Shown here in pieces: positions 59,305-64,000 of a stretch of DNA of 64,000 nt. The notes under the pieces are model-generated. The model ran no database searches. It was given only the letters and a program-made list of their open reading frames with translations, and was not told where the DNA came from. The position numbers were made by a program, and so were the translations under genes. The DNA comes from Corallococcus caeni. GTDB taxonomy: Bacteria; Myxococcota; Myxococcia; Myxococcales; Myxococcaceae. How positions within the stretch are numbered: the first letter of the stretch is position 1; every line of letters begins with the position of its first letter. Location of the stretch: assembly GCF_036245865.1 (NCBI RefSeq), contig NZ_BTTW01000005.1, positions 671,837 to 735,836 on the forward strand, read 5' to 3'.

Positions 59305-62300
59305 TCAGCCGCCGGACACGGGCGCGTCCGCGCACACGCGCAGGCCCACCGTGACGTCGCGCAGCGAGGGCTCCGGCAGCTCCCGGTTGGAGGACCGCGC
59401 GCTCGTCACGTTGAAGGCGAAGCTGCCGCCCCGGGCCACCGGGCGGCCGGGCTCCAGCCACGAGCGCGTCCACTCCCACACGTTGCCCGCCATGTCGTCC
59501 GCGCCGAAGGGGCTGCGGGACGCGGGGTGGCTGCCCACGACGTCCGGGCCGAAGCCGCCCGGGTCCTTGCCGTAGGTGACGTCCACGTTGGCCTCGTCCG
59601 GGCCCAGCCGGCTGCCGTGGGGGTACTCGCGGCCGTCCACGCCGCGCGCGGCCCGCTCCCACTCCAGCTCCGAGCACAGCCGCGCCCCCGGCACCCGCCC
59701 GGACGTGGACAGCCACGTCGCGTAGGCCTCCGCGTCCGCGAAGCTGATGCCGCTCACGGGGAACTGGCGCCAGTCCTGCTCCATGCGCTGCGAGCGCCGG
59801 GCGTACCGCACGGGCTCGCCCGTCCGCGCCGTGTAGCGCACGCCGCCGGGCTGGAAGCGCAGCCGCCAGCCGGCGCCGTCCGGCTCCAGCGCCAGGCCCC
59901 CCGCGTAGCCGCCCGTGCCCACGCGGGGCTGGCGCGGGGCGCGCGACTCGGGGGGCAGGGCCTCCAGGAACTGGAGCCAGTCCGCGTACGTCGTCTCGTG
60001 CCGGGCGATGAGGAAGCCCTGCACGGGCACCGTGTGCAGCGGGGTGGCGTTGAGGAAGTCGCGCACGCTGGACTCGGCGGCGCTGCCGAAGCGCACGTCG
60101 CCCGGCGGCACGTAGGCGAACCCCGGCGGGAGCGAGCCCGCGCGCACGAGCGGCACGACGACGCTCCGCGACTCCCCGCGCGTCAGGAGCAGCGGCTGCA
60201 CGGAGTCCTCGTGGCCCGGCGCGCGCACGGTGAGCTGATAAGCCCCCGGAGGCACGGTGACGTCGGCCCAGGGCAGCGCGCCCGGGGAGGGCAGGGGTTC
60301 GCCCAGGACGTCCGGCCCGCCGGCCTCGCGCGACACGGGGCGCAGCTCCGCGGAGGCATCGGGTGCGTCCACCTGGAGGGACAGGTGCGCGGGCGTGTTC
60401 CAGCGGCCCCAGCGCTCGCCGTCGACGTCGTAGAGGCGCAGGCGCTGGAGCAGCGCGGGCAGCACGGGCTCGCGCTCGCTCTCGGCCCACAGGGCGCGCT
60501 CGTAGAGGAAGTCCGCCAGCGCGTCGCGCACGTCGGTGCGGGTGGGGGCCAGCGCCAGCGCGCGCTCCAGCCGGTCCGCCACGGCGTCGAAGTGGTGGGA
60601 GAGCTGCGCCCCCTGCCCGGCCACCTTCGCCCAGGTCCGGTCGCCGTCCGCCTTGTGGCCGGTGTCGTAGAGCTGGAAGGCCTCCGCGCGCTCGGCCTGG
60701 AGCGCATCGCGTTCGCGGCGCACGGCGTCCAGCTCCGAGCCGGCCGCGGCCAGCTCCCCGCGCACGCGCGCGTTGAGGACGTGGCGCTCGCGCCACTGGA
60801 GGCCCGCGTACACGAGCCCCAGCGACGCGAGGAAGCCCAGCGCCAGCCCCAGCTTCAGGCGCCGGCTGCGCACGCCGGTGCGGCGGGACGTGCTGAGGAA
60901 GGACTGCTCGCGCTGGGTGAGCTCGGACGGCTCCAGCAGCTCCGTCTCCGCCAGCTGGCGCGGGCCCCAGAGCGATTCCCGCGCGTGGCCCAGGCGCTCC
61001 CACTGCGCGGCGGCGGCCTCCAGGCGGGCCTGCACCTCGCGGCGCTCGCCCGCCTCCACCAGCCAGCGGGCCAGCGTGGCCCAGCCGGTGAGGAGCGCCT
61101 CGTGGGCCAGCTCGTACGCGGTGCCGCCCTCCCCTTCGCGCGCCACCAGCAGGCGCGCGCGCACCAGGGCCTCCAGCGCGGCGCGGTAGCGCGGGTCGTC
61201 CCCCACGAGCTCGCGGTCCGTCTTGCGCGCGCGGGTGCCGTCCGCCGTCACCAGGCGCAGCATCACCCCGCGCGCCGCCGAGCGCTGGTCGGGCAGCAGG
61301 CGGGCCACCGCGGCGTCGGCATGGCGGGCGAGCGCGCCGGACACGCCGCCCAGCGAGTCCAGCGCCGCCTGGGTCATGACGCCCCGGGATTCATCGCGCG
61401 CGTCCCACAGCTCCGCCAGCGCGAACTGGAGCAGCGGCAGGCCGCCGTCGGAGGCCGCCGTGGAGGCGACGAGCGCGTCCACCACGCCCTCGGACTCGAA
61501 GCGCACGCCCTTCACGCGGGCGGGGCCCACGATGGCCTCGCGCGTCTCCTCCGGGGTGAGCGCGCGCAGGAGGTACAGCGCATGCGGCACCTCCGGGCCC
61601 AGGCCGGGCACGGCGGTGAGGCGGGTGAGGAAGTCACTGCGGCCGGTGGCGAGCAGCCTCAGGCCCCCGGCTGCCTCCGTGAGCGCCCCCAGCGCGGCGC
61701 CCGCGAGCGCGGCCTCCTCCGGAGGAGACAGCGTCACCAGCTCCTCCAGCTGGTCCATGTAGACGAGCAGCCCGCCCTGCGTGCCCAGCTTCGCGCGCAG
61801 CCTGCGGCCGAGCGACGTGGGGTCCTGGCGCAGCGTCTCCGCGAGCGGCTCCTCGTCCACCTCCAGCACCGGCGCGAGCGCCACGGCGAGCGCGGACACG
61901 GGCCTGCGCCCGGGCACCAGCCGCGCGGTGCGCCAGCGCCGGCCGTCCTCCAGCGCGCCGTCCGCCACGGCGGGGAGGATGCCCGCGAGGCACAGGGACG
62001 ACTTGCCCACGCCGGAGTCGCCCGTCATCAGCAGGAAGGCCTCCGCCTTGAGCCGCTCCAGCACGGAGCGCTGCTCGCGGCGGCGGCCGAAGAAGAGGGC
62101 GCGGTGCTCGGCCTCGAAGGCCTGGAGGCCGCGGTAGGGATTGCCCTCCGGCACGGCGGCCGGCGTCTCCTCGCGCGTCAGCGCCTCCAGCGCGTCGAGC
62201 AGCTGCGCGGCGGACGCGTGGCGCTGGGCCGGGTCGCGCTGGAGGCACTTGTCGATGGCGGCGGCGAACCCGGGGTCCACCGACGGGGCCACCTCCAGCA

Positions 62301-63120
62301 GGGGGCGCACGTCACGGGTGCGCACGGCTTCTGACAGCTCGCGCCAGGGCACGTCGCGGAAGGGGCCCCGGCCCGCGCACAGCTCGTAGAGCACGACGCC
62401 CAGCGAGTACACGTCGCTGCGCGCGGAGAGCTCCTCGCCGGCCCAGGCCTCCGGGGACATGTAGTAGGGCGTGCCCACCAGCGCGCCGCGCGGCAGGGAC
62501 GGCAGGAAGACGCCGTCCAGCGAGCGGGCCCCCAGGGCGGGGCTGGACTCCGGGTCCCAGTCCGCGGGCAGCTCCGGCGGCGGCAGGGGCGCGCGCGGCG
62601 CGGAGGACTCGCCGGCTTCGGCGCGGTCGAGCAGCTTGGCCAGGCCGAAGTCGAGCAGCTTCACCTCGCCGCTCTCCGTGAGCACGGCGTTGCCCGGCTT
62701 GATGTCGCGGTGGAGCACGCCCCGGCGGTGGGCGGCGCCCAGCCCCCGGGCCAGGTCCCGTCCAATGCCCAGCGCGCGCTCCCAGGGCACGGGCCGGGCC
62801 AGCCGGTCCAGGCTGACGCCCCGGATGAACTCCGAGATGAGGTACGGCTGATCCTCCAGCTGCCCCACCCGGTACAGGGTGACGACGTTGGGGTGCTGGA
62901 TGCGGGCGGCGGCGCGGGCCTCCACCAGGAAGCGCGCCAGCGCGTTGGAGCCCAGCGACGGGATGAACTTCACCGCGACGGGGCGCTCCAGGAGCGTGTC
63001 GTGCGCCAGGTACACCCGGCCCGTGCGCCCCCGTCCGAGCGGACGCACGATGCGGTACTCGTCGAACTCCTCGGGAGGAGTCCACGCATCGGGCGGAGAG
63101 GACGAGGCGGGAGAGCCCAC
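59305..63120 (-). CDS. Ser/Thr kinase - P-loop ATPase - formylglycine-enzyme-like fusion
   Basis: A 1271-residue multidomain signalling protein. Residues about 20-305 are a Ser/Thr kinase (LGRGRTGRVY, VAVKFIPS, HRDIKPGN, DFGLAK, MSPEAWAGEE). Residues about 330-750 form a STAND/AAA-like ATPase with Walker A GDSGVGKSS (near residue 365) and LVYMDQLEELV. One transmembrane helix follows (LALGFLASLGLVYAGL, near 760-775), then a helical and PEGA-like section. From about residue 1000 a formylglycine-generating enzyme-like domain (GFAYVPPGDVRFGSA, WLQFLEALP, ARLCSELEWERAARG, DDMAGNVWEWT) ends the protein. Such FGE-type tails usually lack the catalytic cysteine pair and may bind ligands. GTG 63120 lacks a strong ribosome site. 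No partner gene is obvious. Confidence 0.88.
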   Translation of the reverse strand: MGSPASSSPPDAWTPPEEFDEYRIVRPLGRGRTGRVYLAHDTLLERPVAVKFIPSLGSNALARFLVEARAAARIQHPNVVTLYRVGQLEDQPYLISEFIRGVSLDRLARPVPWERALGIGRDLARGLGAAHRRGVLHRDIKPGNAVLTESGEVKLLDFGLAKLLDRAEAGESSAPRAPLPPPELPADWDPESSPALGARSLDGVFLPSLPRGALVGTPYYMSPEAWAGEELSARSDVYSLGVVLYELCAGRGPFRDVPWRELSEAVRTRDVRPLLEVAPSVDPGFAAAIDKCLQRDPAQRHASAAQLLDALEALTREETPAAVPEGNPYRGLQAFEAEHRALFFGRRREQRSVLERLKAEAFLLMTGDSGVGKSSLCLAGILPAVADGALEDGRRWRTARLVPGRRPVSALAVALAPVLEVDEEPLAETLRQDPTSLGRRLRAKLGTQGGLLVYMDQLEELVTLSPPEEAALAGAALGALTEAAGGLRLLATGRSDFLTRLTAVPGLGPEVPHALYLLRALTPEETREAIVGPARVKGVRFESEGVVDALVASTAASDGGLPLLQFALAELWDARDESRGVMTQAALDSLGGVSGALARHADAAVARLLPDQRSAARGVMLRLVTADGTRARKTDRELVGDDPRYRAALEALVRARLLVAREGEGGTAYELAHEALLTGWATLARWLVEAGERREVQARLEAAAAQWERLGHARESLWGPRQLAETELLEPSELTQREQSFLSTSRRTGVRSRRLKLGLALGFLASLGLVYAGLQWRERHVLNARVRGELAAAGSELDAVRRERDALQAERAEAFQLYDTGHKADGDRTWAKVAGQGAQLSHHFDAVADRLERALALAPTRTDVRDALADFLYERALWAESEREPVLPALLQRLRLYDVDGERWGRWNTPAHLSLQVDAPDASAELRPVSREAGGPDVLGEPLPSPGALPWADVTVPPGAYQLTVRAPGHEDSVQPLLLTRGESRSVVVPLVRAGSLPPGFAYVPPGDVRFGSAAESSVRDFLNATPLHTVPVQGFLIARHETTYADWLQFLEALPPESRAPRQPRVGTGGYAGGLALEPDGAGWRLRFQPGGVRYTARTGEPVRYARRSQRMEQDWRQFPVSGISFADAEAYATWLSTSGRVPGARLCSELEWERAARGVDGREYPHGSRLGPDEANVDVTYGKDPGGFGPDVVGSHPASRSPFGADDMAGNVWEWTRSWLEPGRPVARGGSFAFNVTSARSSNRELPEPSLRDVTVGLRVCADAPVSGG

Positions 63121-63200
63121 CAGGGTTGCCTACGTTTCCCGCGTCCAGGGGTCAACCAGGGGGCCCGCGGGAGCCGGCCCTGGCGCAGGCTGCCGCACCC

Positions 63201-63238
63201 GAGTGTCCATCCATGGACACTCCCAGGTGGGACCTGGG
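63201..63238 (-). repeat. Two tandem perfect inverted repeats after the response regulator gene
   Basis: GAGTGTCCAT-CC-ATGGACACTC (63201-63222, 10-bp arms) adjoins CCCAGGT-GGG-ACCTGGG (63222-63238, 7-bp arms). They begin right after the response regulator stop (-) and lie about 80-120 bp upstream of the large kinase gene. They may form a terminator of the response regulator and/or an operator of the kinase gene. No T-run follows. Confidence 0.6.
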
Positions 63239-63239
63239 G

Positions 63240-63707
63240 TTACTCCTGACCCGAGCGGGGCTTCGCCTTGCTGGGTTTGAGCATGTTGCGGATCTTGTTC
63301 TCCAGGTCCTGGGGCAGGCAGGGCTTGGCGACGAACTCGTCCGCGCCCACGGAGAGGGCGTGCTCGGCGTTGCCGGCGAGCACGTGGCCGGTGAGGGCCA
63401 TCACGGGGATGTCGCGCGTGCGGGTGTCCTGCTTGATGCGCCGCGTCGCCTCCCAGCCATCCATGACGGGGAGGGACAGGTCCATGAGGATGATGTCCGG
63501 ATCCCCCTCCTGGGCCTTCTCCACGGCCTCCAGGCCGTTCTTGGCGGTGTCCACCTCAAACCCGCAGAACTCCAGGTATTCGGCGTACATTTCGCGGGCG
63601 TCGTCGAAGTCGTCGACGACGAGGACGCGCTGCTTGGCGTTCACGGGAGCGGGCCCACCGCTCGCGGTTGGCTCACCCTCTGGAGATGTCAGGACCGCGT
63701 TCTTCAT
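63240..63707 (-). CDS. Single-domain response regulator (CheY-like)
   Basis: A 155-residue protein with an unstructured N-terminal 25 residues and a receiver domain. Acidic pocket: D-D in RVLVVDDFDDA, phosphoacceptor D in DIILMDLSLPVMDGWEA, and the conserved T in MALTGHVL and K in FVAKPCLP. No output domain, so it acts on a partner protein. The ATG at 63707 is preferred; in-frame extension to 63851 is unconserved. It lies on the same strand as the large Ser/Thr kinase 120 bp downstream. Confidence 0.9.
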   Translation of the reverse strand: MKNAVLTSPEGEPTASGGPAPVNAKQRVLVVDDFDDAREMYAEYLEFCGFEVDTAKNGLEAVEKAQEGDPDIILMDLSLPVMDGWEATRRIKQDTRTRDIPVMALTGHVLAGNAEHALSVGADEFVAKPCLPQDLENKIRNMLKPSKAKPRSGQE

Positions 63708-63887
63708 GGAGCAGAGGCCTCGCATGCAGGGGAGGGGCGGGACGAATCTAAACACGTCCACGAAAAAGCGCCCGTTCTCGCAAGATTTCCCTGGACGGAT
63801 CCCAGGGTAGGTCCGCTGTCCGCTGAGCGACAGGGGGACAGCGGACGACACTGTAGGTGGGCGGAGGGACTGGGGGCCTAAACCCCT

Positions 63888-64000
63888 TCAGGGAAGTCCG
63901 GTAAGGCGCAGGCCCGCGTCATCGAAGAAGGCGGCGAGGACATCGTGACGGTAGCCCAGGCGCACAAATGAAGCGCGTGCCTGGGCGCGCAGCTCGGCGA
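63888..64000 (-). CDS. 3' end of a gene cut by the window edge
   Basis: The last 113 bp hold an open minus-strand frame ending at TGA 63888-63890, encoding AELRAQARASFVRLGY...AGLRLTGLP. The frame has a coding-like codon pattern, and the helix 'HDVLAAFFDDAGL' recalls the C-terminal end of ArsR-fused or other methyltransferases. The identity cannot be fixed from this fragment. Confidence 0.4.
   Translation of the reverse strand, partial: AELRAQARASFVRLGYRHDVLAAFFDDAGLRLTGLP

Noticed and set aside
1..64000. CRISPR arrays, tRNA/rRNA genes, IS elements or prophage integrases
   Set aside because: No regularly spaced repeats, cloverleaf-like segments, transposases or integrases were recognised on either strand; a tRNAscan or Infernal run would be needed to exclude small RNAs.

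Overview
The window is very GC-rich chromosomal DNA with strong G/C bias at third codon positions. Its gene families point to a fruiting-body myxobacterium of the Corallococcus/Myxococcus type: a DUF2378 protein, an ADYC-domain lipoprotein, an M57-like secreted metalloprotease, lamin-tail lipoproteins, Ser/Thr kinases (one with a PEGA tail, one with a formylglycine-enzyme-like tail), a multi-PAS histidine kinase and many Lys-poor lipoproteins. This assignment is an inference from family content; no rRNA or tRNA was seen.

Layout. 1-5.5 kb: a partial exported DUF2135-type protein, an ArsC/LMW-phosphatase-like protein divergent from a TerC metal exporter, an anchored helical protein and a PAS histidine kinase. 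5.8-11 kb: a small upstream ORF and an unknown 235-aa protein on +, facing a minus-strand operon (outer-membrane barrel with helix-hairpin-helix, triple lamin-tail lipoprotein, thermonuclease-like lipoprotein) that looks like an envelope nucleic-acid-handling unit. 11-13.6 kb: esterase, DUF2378 protein, ATP-grasp ligase. 13.7-18.6 kb is the most accessory-looking stretch, with lower-GC patches: a HEAT-like ORF broken by a stop, two orphan proteins resembling EF-Tu domain II and domain III, a MocR regulator, a DUF3349 protein, and an overlapping AAA ATPase/TOPRIM-like gene pair that resembles two-gene phage-defence modules. 18.6-33.8 kb: the ABC-F factor EttA, a YadG/YadH-type ABC exporter, PEGA kinase, VOC protein, M20 peptidase, discoidin protein, TreZ, a ClpX-like ATPase, DUF5335, metalloprotease and an MBL-fold hydrolase. 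34-39 kb: one 1658-codon ORF that fuses topoisomerase III to RecQ helicase with an HRDC tail. 39-49 kb: type II NADH dehydrogenase, small lipoproteins, a Tat-exported epimerase overlapping a nucleotide-transporter-like membrane protein, an aminotransferase, an AMIN-like lipoprotein, a STAS-like protein, and an AraC regulator divergent from a glycolipid-binding fusion protein. 49-64 kb: GH77 glucanotransferase, an RND efflux pump (adaptor plus permease), a haem-motif lipoprotein, the ADYC lipoprotein, a giant kinase/ATPase/FGE protein, a response regulator and the 3' end of another gene.

The best candidates for something new are the AAA/TOPRIM pair, the split EF-Tu-domain pair, the topoisomerase III-RecQ fusion, and the HhH-barrel/lamin-tail/nuclease operon. 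Several strong hairpin terminators define transcription-unit ends (22259, 24468, 39247, 58011).
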